A stretch of DNA of 64,000 bases from Sphingobacterium sp. BN32. Lineage in GTDB: Bacteria; Bacteroidota; Bacteroidia; Sphingobacteriales; Sphingobacteriaceae. The translations under genes and the position numbers were made by a program. Shown piece by piece: positions 41,254-50,244 of this stretch. Location: NCBI RefSeq assembly GCF_030503615.1, contig NZ_CP129963.1:2356001-2420000 (forward strand), given 5' to 3'. The stretch's first letter is position 1. The number at the start of each line of letters is the position of its first letter. The notes below the pieces were generated by a model. It was not told the origin of the DNA. It ran no database searches and saw only the letters and a list, made by a program, of their open reading frames with translations.

Positions 41254-44200
41254 TTTTTATTCCATTTATAAACTCATCCAAAAGCACCCAAAGATCGCAT
41301 TGCTTAGTGCAATGTTGTTCCTGATTGCTTCTGTAATGGTTATTAAAAACATCCGATTCAATGAGGATATCAATAAAGTGATTCCTATTGATGATTCACA
41401 GGCGACTGCAACCAACATCATACAGCAGATGTCCTTTACGGATAAAATCTCCGTCATCTTCAGTAAAAATGCAGAAGCTACGGATGATGACCTAAAAGAT
41501 GCCGCACAAGCTTTTCTAGACAGCGTAGTCAATTACGAGCAATATTACAACAACATCCAGGGAACCCTCGATGAGGATTTATTCGATCGCTCCTTTGATC
41601 TCGTGTACACGCACTTACCGCTGTATCTTGACGAAACAGACTATGCTGCTATTTCGCAGAAACTGCAGAAAGACAGCATCCGAAACCAGATAGACCAGAA
41701 CTATACTACCCTAATGGGCAGTGGGGCTGCATTTATGAAAGATATCATCGTTAAAGACCCGCTGCAAATATCCTTTCTTGCGTTAAAAAAACTGCAGCAA
41801 TTTCAAGGTGGCACAGACTATGTTTTTGAAGACGGCTTCCTGTTCTCCAAAGACAAGTCCAAACTCTTTCTGTTCATTAACCCGAAGTTTGGAGGTGCTG
41901 AAACAAAGAATAATGAAGTATTTGTAGACAGCCTGCGCAGTATACAACATGCGTTGAATAATGAATTTAAAGCCGTCGAGACTTCCTATTTCGGAGCCGC
42001 ATTTATCGCCGTAGCCAATGCGAAACAAATAAAACACGATATCCTAACGACGGTAGCCATTTCTGTCAGCCTGCTGATGCTAATGCTGATCTTCTACTAT
42101 AGAAACTGGTTCGTGCCACTGATTGTGATGATTCCCTCGGTCTTTGGTGGACTACTAGGGATTATTTGCCTCTATTTCATACGATCAGAGATCTCAGCGA
42201 TATCATTGTCCATCTCAGCCATTCTAATTGGTATAACGATCGATTATGCCTTACACTTCCTTACGCATTCCAAAAGCAGTTCCAGCCAGAAAGAGCTCTT
42301 TCGAGATGTCTCGCGCCCATTATTGATGAGCAGCTCAACCACCGCTATTGCCTTCCTGTGTCTGCTATTTGTTCGCTCGGAAGCATTGATGGATTTAGGC
42401 ATATTTGCCAGTATTGCCGTGGTAGCCACCGCCCTATTTACACTCATTATCCTACCTCATGTCTACCGAGGAAAGGAGATAAAGCATGCACACATGATCG
42501 ATCGTGTCGCGCAGTATCCCTTTGAAAAGAATAAGCTACTGATTGGTTTCTCGCTCCTCCTCATCATCATTAGCCTTTTCACTTATCATAGAGTGAGCTT
42601 TGACGGTGACCTCTCTAAGATAAACTATATCCCGAAAGATCAGCAGGAAGCGGAAAAAGCACTCAATCAAGGACAAGAAATCTTGAAAAACCTCTTTATC
42701 GTTAGTTATGGAGATCAAGAAGCAGCGGTATTAGCGAACAGCCAAGCGCAGCTAAGCCAACTTCAGCAAGACAAGCGCATCAATAGCGTCCAATCCATTA
42801 ACAGCCTTGTGCCAAGCCTAGAGGCCCAGCAAGATGCCATAAAACGATGGAATGCCTTCTGGACAAGTAGCAGAAAACAGGCAGCAATCGATGAAATCGA
42901 GCAGGCAAGCCTGGCGAAGGGCTTCGTAGAACAAACACATCAGCCTTTTTATGAAGCATTAAATCGCGAGTACAGCAGCATCAGTTTACAGGACATCGAA
43001 GACTTCGATCCACAATTCTACCGCGAATTCGTTCATGGCGATAGTAGTCAGTTCATTATTTCCACACTGATTTCATTATCCCCTGAAGATCGAGATCAAT
43101 TTGTTAAAAGCTTTGAAGAAAACAATAAAGGCAAAAACAGCATCATTATTGACAGGCAAGCACTCAATGAGCAATATCTGGGCTACCTCATCAACGATTT
43201 CAACAGCTTGGTGAGCTACTCCTTCCTAGCGGTTATCCTCATTCTATTCCTATTTTACAAGCGCATAGAATTAGTAATCGTTGCATCCATCCCAATAGCG
43301 TTAACCGGTTTCATTACTGCAGGCATTATGGGGCTTATGAACGTACCTTTCAATATCTTCAGCAGCATCGTATGCACCTTGGTATTCGGACATGGAATCG
43401 ACTTTACGATATTCATGACCAGTGCGCTGCAGAAACAATATACGAACGGTAAAGATGAAATGCCAATCTATAGAACCTCCATCATCCTTGCCGTCTTAAC
43501 TACCATTTTGGCGATTGGAGCACTCATATTTGCCAAGCACCCCGCATTGAAATCCATTTCTTCAATCGCACTTATTGGGGTAAGCGTTGCTGTATTGGTT
43601 ACATTCGTACTTTACCCCCTACTATTTAAATTCCTGTTTTTTAACCGAGTAAAGAAAGGCCTTTCCCCGATCAACTTGGGATTGCTATTACAGAGCATCT
43701 TCCTTTTCTCCTATTTTGCTATTGCCAGCGTGGTCGTTTCTGTACTTATCCGCACGCTATTCTGGGTATTACCGATATCCAAGTTGAAGAAGCAAATCCT
43801 GTTCTCGAAATGGATGTCCTGGTACATGTCCTCCGTGCTCCACCTGAAACATCAGGTAAAGAAAAGAATATACCATATCGACCGTATTGAGGACAATCCT
43901 CCAAGCATATTGATCGCCAACCATAGTTCCTTCTTGGATAGCCTGAGTATGGGCATGCTGCATTCCAATATTGTTTACTTAGTGAACGATTGGGTGTACA
44001 ACTCGCCTGTGTTTGGGCGTGCCGTGCGCTTTTTAGGCTTTCTGCCAACCTCAGCAGGCATCGATGGGCAAACAGGCAGCTTGAAAGAACGCATAGGAAA
44101 TACATTCTCTGTTGTCGTATTCCCGGAAGGCACGCGATCGAAGACTTCGGAGGTACATCGATTCCATAAAGGCGCATTTTTTCTGTCCGAAGAATTGCAG

Positions 44201-44896
44201 ATGCCAATTACACCAGTCTATCTGCATGGCAATGCTGAAGCCCTGCCAAAAGGCGACTTCATCATTTATGATGGTCTAGGCGATATACATGTAGGCGAAC
44301 CGATAGATCCTAATGATCCTCAATTCGGACATGGCTATGCGCAACGCGCTAAAAACATCGCACGTTATTTCAAAGAAACCTATAAACAGATTAGGCTTCA
44401 GCAAGAAGATGAAAACTACTTCAAAGCGAAACTATTCTTAAATTACCTCTATAAGGAAGGCGATATTCTAAATCAAGTTAAACTTGACTTTAAAAATCAT
44501 AAATCCTTATACTACAAATTATTTTCAGAAATACCGGAAAACGCTAAGATCGCTCATATCACTAGCGACCTCGGCCAAGTCGACTTTCTACTTGTCCATC
44601 AATTTGCCGCACGAAAGCTTCGAACCTTGAATATTAACGAAGAGCATCGCGATATCGCCAAGGCAAGTTTTATTGTTCATAAATTCCATATCCAATATGT
44701 AGCTCAGCTGGATGACCTGTGGAACAATCAGGAATTACTTTTGCTCTCGGCAATTTCCCAAATTGATTTAGAAATCCCTACACATATACAGAAGATCATT
44801 GTTCTTTGCGCTGATATTAGCGAAGATTTTGTAAATTTCTCACTGCATCATCAAGAAACAAATTACCGCGTATATCTTAGAAATGAAGGAAACTAG
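41243..44896 (+). CDS. MMPL/RND exporter fused to PlsC acyltransferase and a C-terminal domain
   Basis: A 1217-residue three-part protein. Residues 1 to about 830 are an MMPL/RND-type exporter with two sets of membrane helices (SLLMLMLIFYYRNWFVPLIV; SYSFLAVILILFLFYKR) and two periplasmic loops. At about 893-899 is the PlsC motif NHSSFLD and near 960 FPEGTRSK, so a lysophosphatidate-type acyltransferase domain follows. The last 130 residues (KIAHITSDLGQVDFLLVHQF) look like a methyltransferase fold without a SAM-binding loop. The fusion suggests that acyl transfer and export of the polyene lipid are coupled. Confidence 0.9.
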   Translation: MSNSFYSIYKLIQKHPKIALLSAMLFLIASVMVIKNIRFNEDINKVIPIDDSQATATNIIQQMSFTDKISVIFSKNAEATDDDLKDAAQAFLDSVVNYEQYYNNIQGTLDEDLFDRSFDLVYTHLPLYLDETDYAAISQKLQKDSIRNQIDQNYTTLMGSGAAFMKDIIVKDPLQISFLALKKLQQFQGGTDYVFEDGFLFSKDKSKLFLFINPKFGGAETKNNEVFVDSLRSIQHALNNEFKAVETSYFGAAFIAVANAKQIKHDILTTVAISVSLLMLMLIFYYRNWFVPLIVMIPSVFGGLLGIICLYFIRSEISAISLSISAILIGITIDYALHFLTHSKSSSSQKELFRDVSRPLLMSSSTTAIAFLCLLFVRSEALMDLGIFASIAVVATALFTLIILPHVYRGKEIKHAHMIDRVAQYPFEKNKLLIGFSLLLIIISLFTYHRVSFDGDLSKINYIPKDQQEAEKALNQGQEILKNLFIVSYGDQEAAVLANSQAQLSQLQQDKRINSVQSINSLVPSLEAQQDAIKRWNAFWTSSRKQAAIDEIEQASLAKGFVEQTHQPFYEALNREYSSISLQDIEDFDPQFYREFVHGDSSQFIISTLISLSPEDRDQFVKSFEENNKGKNSIIIDRQALNEQYLGYLINDFNSLVSYSFLAVILILFLFYKRIELVIVASIPIALTGFITAGIMGLMNVPFNIFSSIVCTLVFGHGIDFTIFMTSALQKQYTNGKDEMPIYRTSIILAVLTTILAIGALIFAKHPALKSISSIALIGVSVAVLVTFVLYPLLFKFLFFNRVKKGLSPINLGLLLQSIFLFSYFAIASVVVSVLIRTLFWVLPISKLKKQILFSKWMSWYMSSVLHLKHQVKKRIYHIDRIEDNPPSILIANHSSFLDSLSMGMLHSNIVYLVNDWVYNSPVFGRAVRFLGFLPTSAGIDGQTGSLKERIGNTFSVVVFPEGTRSKTSEVHRFHKGAFFLSEELQMPITPVYLHGNAEALPKGDFIIYDGLGDIHVGEPIDPNDPQFGHGYAQRAKNIARYFKETYKQIRLQQEDENYFKAKLFLNYLYKEGDILNQVKLDFKNHKSLYYKLFSEIPENAKIAHITSDLGQVDFLLVHQFAARKLRTLNINEEHRDIAKASFIVHKFHIQYVAQLDDLWNNQELLLLSAISQIDLEIPTHIQKIIVLCADISEDFVNFSLHHQETNYRVYLRNEGN

Positions 44897-46406
44897 ACGT
44901 TTTGATGTAGTCGTAATGGGAAGTGGACTGGGCGGTCTAGTCACAGGCTTATTGCTTGCAAAGGCAGGAAAGAAGGTCTGCATATTGGAAAAAAACAACC
45001 AATACGGCGGCAATCTGCAAACCTTCGTTCGTGATCGGGAAATCTTCGACTCGGGAGTGCATTACATCGGATCGCTTGCTGAAGATGAAAACCTAGGTCA
45101 GTATTGGAAATATCTAGGCGTTTTAGATCAGATTCAATTTGAAAGAATGGATCGCAATCAGTTTGATATCATCCGTTTCAAAGACGATCCCTTAGCCTAT
45201 CCACAGGCACAAGGCCACGAAAATTTCATCCTACAACTTAGCAAGCGCTTCCCAGAGGAAGAAAACGCTCTTCGAAATTATATAGAAACGGTACAGCATT
45301 ATTGTGCTCAATTCCCCTTGTACGAACTTAGAGAAGGCTTTGGTTATGACGAGGCTCTGATGCGAGATAGCTGTATAGAGGTCATCTCATCGCTGACACA
45401 GAACAACAAATTGCAAGCCGTTCTTTTGGGAAATGGCTTCCTCTATGGTCTACACACCGATTCACCCTTTTACATGCATGCATTGATCGTCAATTCTTAT
45501 ATCCAAAGCGCTTGGAGATGCATACGTGGCGGAAGCCAGATCAGCAAAGCTTTCACAAAGCAATTACGCTTGCATGGAGCAAAACTGTATACCTATCAGG
45601 AGGTGGAGCACTTGAACTTTGAAGGGGATCGAATTACCAGTTGCGAGACCAAAGACTACATTTATGAGGCGGAAACCTTTGTCTCGAATATAAGCGTTTT
45701 AAAGCTCTTTAATCTATTCGACGACTACAACCACCAGAAACCCTACGTTAAGCGCTTAGAAAGCCTAAAAGAGGGACCCTCAGCATTCTCAACGCATATT
45801 GTGTTAAAAGAAAATACAATTCCGTATTTCAATCATAATATTTATCATTTTGATGAGCCTGACGATGCGCTGAGTTATGAAAATAATTGGAAAGGCGATA
45901 AACCCAAATCCATCATGATCTCCTGTAGTCCGCAACACGCGAATTCAAAATTCGCAAGCAGTATTTCCTTGTTGACTTATATGGATTTCAAACAGGTGGA
46001 GCAATGGAAAGAAACGCATAATACGGTCGCGGAGCCCTCGCATCGTGGCGATAGCTACGACGAATTTAAAAATAGAATTTCCAAAGAAATGATCGACATA
46101 TTATCATTATACTTCTTTGAAATTCAGAAAAATATTAAATCCATATATACTTCTACTCCACTTACCTACCGAGACTACATCGGGACACGAAGCGGGGCAA
46201 TGTATGGAATAGAGAAGCATGCATCGAACCCTTTGGCGAGCATGATATCCCCAAAAACCAAGGTGAAAAACCTATATCTGACCGGACAAGATGTTCGTTT
46301 GCACGGTATTCTTGGCGTGACAATTAGCGGCTTTATGGCTGCAGGTGAGATACTTGGAAGAGAAGAGTTCTTTGATCATTTCCTAAAGTCTGTACGAGAT
46401 GCGTAG
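44883..46406 (+). CDS. CrtI-like (phytoene desaturase family) FAD oxidoreductase
   Basis: A 507-residue protein with the FAD-binding start VVVMGSGLGGLVTGLLLAKA, LEKNNQYGGNLQTF and the family C-terminus NLYLTGQDVRLHGILGVTIS. The family includes carotenoid desaturases, retinol saturases and isomerases. In this operon it may act on the polyene double bonds. Other carotenoid genes are absent from the window. It overlaps genes on both sides (14 bp and 8 bp). Confidence 0.85.
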   Translation: MKETRRFDVVVMGSGLGGLVTGLLLAKAGKKVCILEKNNQYGGNLQTFVRDREIFDSGVHYIGSLAEDENLGQYWKYLGVLDQIQFERMDRNQFDIIRFKDDPLAYPQAQGHENFILQLSKRFPEEENALRNYIETVQHYCAQFPLYELREGFGYDEALMRDSCIEVISSLTQNNKLQAVLLGNGFLYGLHTDSPFYMHALIVNSYIQSAWRCIRGGSQISKAFTKQLRLHGAKLYTYQEVEHLNFEGDRITSCETKDYIYEAETFVSNISVLKLFNLFDDYNHQKPYVKRLESLKEGPSAFSTHIVLKENTIPYFNHNIYHFDEPDDALSYENNWKGDKPKSIMISCSPQHANSKFASSISLLTYMDFKQVEQWKETHNTVAEPSHRGDSYDEFKNRISKEMIDILSLYFFEIQKNIKSIYTSTPLTYRDYIGTRSGAMYGIEKHASNPLASMISPKTKVKNLYLTGQDVRLHGILGVTISGFMAAGEILGREEFFDHFLKSVRDA

Positions 46407-48018
46407 TACACTTTGTCTTTTTCTAGTCTTATTCCTCTTCTCATCTTGTGGGTCGGTCAAAAACCTTAAAAAAGAAAGCGCAAGATTTCAGCAAGAGTTC
46501 GATAGTACTCATGTTAAACTAGAAAGCCAAGATCAATTGAGTCGCTCGCCCTATGGAAACCTGCAATTGCGCCTGCAAGGGAATGATTTTGAACTGGGTT
46601 ACAAAAAAGGACTGATTACCAAACCCTTATTACAGCATCAGGAGGACGTCTTTTTTCAGAAAGTCGCAGAATTTGTACCAAAGCCAAAACGACAGCGCTT
46701 GCTGATGAAATTTTTAAAATGGTATCACCGTGATATTCTGAAGGATATCCCCCTCAATTATCGAAAAGAGATATATGGGCTATCCAAACATGCTGCAAAT
46801 AAGTACGATTATGTAGGCAGCAAATACGAAAGAAGCTTGCTCCTACACGGTGCACATGATATCGGCCATGCCATGCAGGACCTGATGCTCGTTGGCTGTT
46901 CCAGTGTCGCCCTATGGGATAGCCAAACCGAAGACGGCAAACTATTGATCGGGCGGAACTTCGACTTCTATGTGAACGACGCATTCGCCGAAAACAAAAT
47001 TGTCGAGTTCATCGCGCCTACGGAAGGTTACAAATATGCGGCGGTATCCTGGCCGGGAATGATTGGCGTGGTTTCAGGAATGAATGAAAAGGGCTTGACA
47101 ATCAGTCTTAATGCCGGTAAATCAAGTATTCCCCTTCGCGGAAAAACGCCAATCTCTATTGTTGCCCGCGACATTTTGCAACATGCGCAAAACATTGATG
47201 AAGCTATACAAATTGCAAAAGGCTTTAAAGTTTTCATCTCCGAATCGGTATTGATTGGTTCTGCGCAAGATAACAGGGCGGTCAATATTGAAATGAGTCC
47301 CAAACGCTTTGACGTTTTCGAAGTTAACAACGATATTCTTTTCTGTACCAACCATTTCCAATCGCCTACTTACACAAAAGATAAAAGAAACAAATCTCAT
47401 ATCGCCAGCTCCCACAGCCAATATCGCCTGGATAAATTGATGCAATCTTTCAGCAAGAAAGCAATTTATCAGCCTGAAGATATCGCCAAGGTATTGCGCG
47501 ATGCAACAGGCTTGAAGAATGAAGATATAGGGTATGGAAACGAAAAAGCACTGAACCAACTCCTAGCCCACCATGCCGTAATCTTTAAACCCGACGAACT
47601 GTTGATGTGGGTATCGAATAATCCTTATCAACTTGGCACAATGGAAGCCTATGATCTACGTAAAATATTCCAAAATAACGAGCCAATTGAGGCTATTAAA
47701 AAACTAGAGATCTCGGCAGATCCGTTTCTAAAAACGAAAGCCTTTGCTGATTTTCAGCAGTTCAAAAAACTACTTCCTGAAATGGAGCAAGCTGCAAAAA
47801 CAAAACAGCACCTCTCAGACAACAAGCTACAGCGATTTGAGCAAACTAATCCCAACCTTTGGTTAACACATCAAGTTTTGGGGGATTACTATTTTAAGCA
47901 TCAAAACTGGGAAAAGGCCAACCATTATTACGAAATTGCACTTAGCAAAGAAGTGAGTTCTGAAAAAGCAAAGGAGCATCTGCAGAAAAAACTTCAAAAA
48001 GCAAGAAAGAAACTATGA
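46399..48018 (+). CDS. Lipoprotein of the C45/acyl-CoA:6-APA acyltransferase-like Ntn family
   Basis: A 539-residue protein with a lipoprotein signal (LVLFLFSSCGS, lipobox Cys at 17). The main domain is of the Ntn hydrolase/C45 type: LMLVGCSSVALWD with the likely nucleophile Cys, LLIGRNFDFYVNDAFAENK and MNEKGLTISLNAGK. The C-terminal part has a TPR-like helix pair. Family members cleave or form amide or ester bonds with acyl groups, so it may transfer the polyene chain at the outer membrane. No self-processing start is seen, as the nucleophile is internal to the precursor. Confidence 0.8.
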   Translation: MRSTLCLFLVLFLFSSCGSVKNLKKESARFQQEFDSTHVKLESQDQLSRSPYGNLQLRLQGNDFELGYKKGLITKPLLQHQEDVFFQKVAEFVPKPKRQRLLMKFLKWYHRDILKDIPLNYRKEIYGLSKHAANKYDYVGSKYERSLLLHGAHDIGHAMQDLMLVGCSSVALWDSQTEDGKLLIGRNFDFYVNDAFAENKIVEFIAPTEGYKYAAVSWPGMIGVVSGMNEKGLTISLNAGKSSIPLRGKTPISIVARDILQHAQNIDEAIQIAKGFKVFISESVLIGSAQDNRAVNIEMSPKRFDVFEVNNDILFCTNHFQSPTYTKDKRNKSHIASSHSQYRLDKLMQSFSKKAIYQPEDIAKVLRDATGLKNEDIGYGNEKALNQLLAHHAVIFKPDELLMWVSNNPYQLGTMEAYDLRKIFQNNEPIEAIKKLEISADPFLKTKAFADFQQFKKLLPEMEQAAKTKQHLSDNKLQRFEQTNPNLWLTHQVLGDYYFKHQNWEKANHYYEIALSKEVSSEKAKEHLQKKLQKARKKL

Positions 48019-49301
48019 TTCCAAAAATAGAGACCCGAGAAAAGTCAGAAATTAGAGCTTTCCAAGACGAACTGTTAAGAAAACAGATCGCCTATTTAAT
48101 GGCGAACTCCCCTTTCTATCAGCGAAAATTTAAAGCGGAGAACATACAGCTTGACACCATTCAATCTATTGATGATCTATCAAAAGTTACCGTTACGACA
48201 AAAACGGACTTGCAATTATTCAACGATGACTTCCTCTGCGTTCCTAAAAAAGCCATTAGAGACTATTCAACAACATCCGGTACGCTCGGTGACCCCGTCA
48301 CCTTTGGTCTAACAGACCAGGATCTGGATCGCCTTGCCTATAACGAATTGCTTTCTTTCGAATGTGCTGGCGTAAAAGAAGGGGATCTGGTACAACTCAT
48401 GACGACCATTGACCGCCGTTTTATGGCCGGCATGGCTTATTTCCTCGGTCTGCGAAAACTCGGTGCTGGCATCATCCGCGTGGGAGCGGGCGTGCCGCCA
48501 TTGCAATGGGACTCTATTCTGCGCTACGAACCGAAATATCTCATCGCCGTGCCTTCTTTTATCCTCAAGATGATCGAATATGCCGAAGAGAATGATATTG
48601 ATTATAAAGCATCATCAGTCAAGGGTGTGATCTGTATTGGCGAATCACTACGTACCGCTAATCTTCAACCTACGCTCTTGGCGAGCAAAATACAGGAAAA
48701 ATGGCCTATTCAGCTGTATTCGACCTATGCGTCTACAGAAATGAGTGCCGCATTTACGGAATGTGAAGCCTTTCAGGGAGGGCATCAACACCCGGAGCTG
48801 ATCATCACCGAAATACTCGATGATCAGGACCTACCCGTACAAGATGGCGAATTAGGCGAGCTTGTGGTGACTACATTAGGCATCGAAGCGATGCCTTTGC
48901 TGCGCTTTAAAACAGGCGACCTCGTTAGAAAGTATAGCGAACCCTGCTCCTGTGGGCGAACAACGGATAGACTTGGCCCCGTAGAAGGCAGAAAACAACA
49001 AATGATAAAGTATAAGGGGACCACGCTTTATCCACCTGCTATGCACGACGCTGTAGCGCATTTCAGCGAGGTCAAACTGCACCTGATCGAAATATCATCC
49101 AATGAAATAGGGACGGACGAAATACTGATTCGCATCTTCGCAACAGACAGTTCGGAAGAATTCGCCAGCAAACTGAAGGACTATTTTAGAGCCAGACTAC
49201 GTGTCACGCCACACATCAGTTTTGAAGAAGAAGCGACATTACAAAAGATAATATATAACCCACTTAGCCGAAAACCCATTACTTTTATTGATAATCGATA
49301 G
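48015..49301 (+). CDS. AMP-binding acyl/aryl ligase (phenylacetate-CoA ligase type)
   Basis: A 428-residue adenylating enzyme of the PaaK type. It has the P-loop STTSGTLGDPVTFG near 93, IQLYSTYASTEMSAAFTE with the Tyr-x-x-Thr-Glu motif, LLRFKTGDLVRKY, and GRKQQMIKYKGTTLYP. As the last gene of the operon it is the best candidate to activate 4-coumarate and load it on a carrier protein (ApeH role). It overlaps the preceding gene by 4 bp. A strong terminator follows. Confidence 0.88.
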   Translation: MIPKIETREKSEIRAFQDELLRKQIAYLMANSPFYQRKFKAENIQLDTIQSIDDLSKVTVTTKTDLQLFNDDFLCVPKKAIRDYSTTSGTLGDPVTFGLTDQDLDRLAYNELLSFECAGVKEGDLVQLMTTIDRRFMAGMAYFLGLRKLGAGIIRVGAGVPPLQWDSILRYEPKYLIAVPSFILKMIEYAEENDIDYKASSVKGVICIGESLRTANLQPTLLASKIQEKWPIQLYSTYASTEMSAAFTECEAFQGGHQHPELIITEILDDQDLPVQDGELGELVVTTLGIEAMPLLRFKTGDLVRKYSEPCSCGRTTDRLGPVEGRKQQMIKYKGTTLYPPAMHDAVAHFSEVKLHLIEISSNEIGTDEILIRIFATDSSEEFASKLKDYFRARLRVTPHISFEEEATLQKIIYNPLSRKPITFIDNR

Positions 49302-49308
49302 ATTATCG

Positions 49309-49401
49309 TTAAAATTTGTTAATAAGAGGTGCCCCAGAAACGAAAGGCACTTGAATTGCGTTAGGTATATAAAGCAAAAGTAATAAGAGTAAAAATTTCA
49401 T
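49309..49401 (-). CDS. Possible 30-residue hydrophobic peptide, antisense after the pigment operon
   Basis: On the minus strand ATG at 49401 starts a frame beginning MKFLLLLLLLYIPNAIQVPF and ending with a short polar tail and TAA. It lies in the 3' trailer of the pigment operon, between the ligase stop and the terminator. The hydrophobic start looks like a signal or membrane peptide. Low-complexity A/T sequence can give such frames by chance; no promoter is evident. Confidence 0.25.
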   Translation of the reverse strand: MKFLLLLLLLYIPNAIQVPFVSGAPLINKF

Positions 49402-49426
49402 AATTTAGGTTAATAATTGGTTTGGT

Positions 49427-49464
49427 AAAAATCCTGAAGCTCCCCGCTTCAGGATTTTTTTTAT
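49427..49464 (+). terminator. Terminator of the pigment operon
   Basis: AAAAATCCTGAAGC and GCTTCAGGATTTTTTTT form a perfect stem of more than 12 bp with loop TCCCC and an eight-T tail. It lies about 125 bp after the ligase stop. Confidence 0.93.
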
Positions 49465-49491
49465 TCCCGTTCGACTCACTCGTTTTCCACT

Positions 49492-49605
49492 CCCATTCCA
49501 CTCCCAATTCACAGCCCTTTCCAAGCGCTTATGATTGGGTTAAACATTGGGTTTGTATTGGGTTTATATTGGGTTTCAATTGGGTTTGAATTGGGTTTAA
49601 AAGGG
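49492..49605. repeat. Phased CCC/GGG repeat element, locus 2
   Basis: CCC tracts begin at 49492, 49503 and 49515. The palindrome AAGCGCTT (49523-49530) is at the centre. GGG tracts begin at 49537, 49549, 49560, 49571, 49582, 49593 and 49603. Steps are 10-12 bp, mean 11, and the phase continues across the centre (22 bp from last CCC to first GGG). The right half is a series of ATTGGGTTT units. It lies between the pigment operon terminator and the convergent NUDIX gene. It shares design with the element at 22631-22726. Confidence 0.85.
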
Positions 49606-49662
49606 AACTGACCTGTACCAGATCTATTCCAGTCCTCACTTAAACCTCAGGAAAACATAATG

Positions 49663-50064
49663 CTAATCGATTAATCCCTTTTCCAATAGATCTTGGAAAA
49701 TAAGTACGTCTACGGGGCTAGACTTCACATGGTCCGCATATTCGAAATATGCAATCTTTTCAATTTCGCTCGATGCCACCGGAGTTCCACGGAATTCAGC
49801 GGTATAACAAGACATCTTTACCTCTACCCCTTGCGGAAACTTGAAGGGGTCTGCTTGGGCGCGAAAAGTTCCGAAGTATGCAATACTATCAGGGATAATA
49901 TCCACATCCAATTCCTCCTTCACCTCTCGGATCAGCGTTTCCTGATCCGTTTCGTTGCCATCACGTTTACCACCAGGCAAATACCATAGCTCTCGATTCT
50001 TGTTGATTGAGCTCAAAATCTTACGATCTTTGATATAAATAAGGGCAACTTTATCGATTTCCAT
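49663..50064 (-). CDS. NUDIX hydrolase
   Basis: A 133-residue protein with the NUDIX box GGKRDGNETDQETLIREVKE followed by ELDVDI near 33-58. The REVKEEL metal-binding core is intact; the usual Gly near the box end is Asp. Such enzymes cleave nucleoside diphosphate derivatives, and the substrate is not predictable. A single gene, convergent with the pigment operon. Confidence 0.9.
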   Translation of the reverse strand: MEIDKVALIYIKDRKILSSINKNRELWYLPGGKRDGNETDQETLIREVKEELDVDIIPDSIAYFGTFRAQADPFKFPQGVEVKMSCYTAEFRGTPVASSEIEKIAYFEYADHVKSSPVDVLIFQDLLEKGLID

Positions 50065-50163
50065 GGCATGTAAAAATAGGTGGAACCCTATTATAACGCC
50101 AGTAAGGACAAAAAAGTTTTAATCGGATCTTTGATATTTTGAAAACAGGCTAGCCTTAAAATT

Positions 50164-50200
50164 AGAGAGGCAGACTCCGCATATGGAGCCTGCCATCTCT
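50164..50200 (-). terminator. Possible terminator of the TonB/PepSY operon
   Basis: GGCAGACTCC (50169-50178) and GGAGCCTGCC (50185-50194) pair with one A-C mismatch, with further AGAGA/TCTCT pairing outside. The minus-strand continuation is CTAATTTTAAG, a weak T tract. Confidence 0.4.
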
Positions 50201-50244
50201 GACACCTATGAATGAAACATAATTACAAGGTCTTACTATCTCTT

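Noticed and set aside
43746-44207. 153-codon minus-strand frame opposite the exporter fusion
   Set aside because: Antisense to the PlsC domain, whose catalytic motifs are intact on the plus strand.
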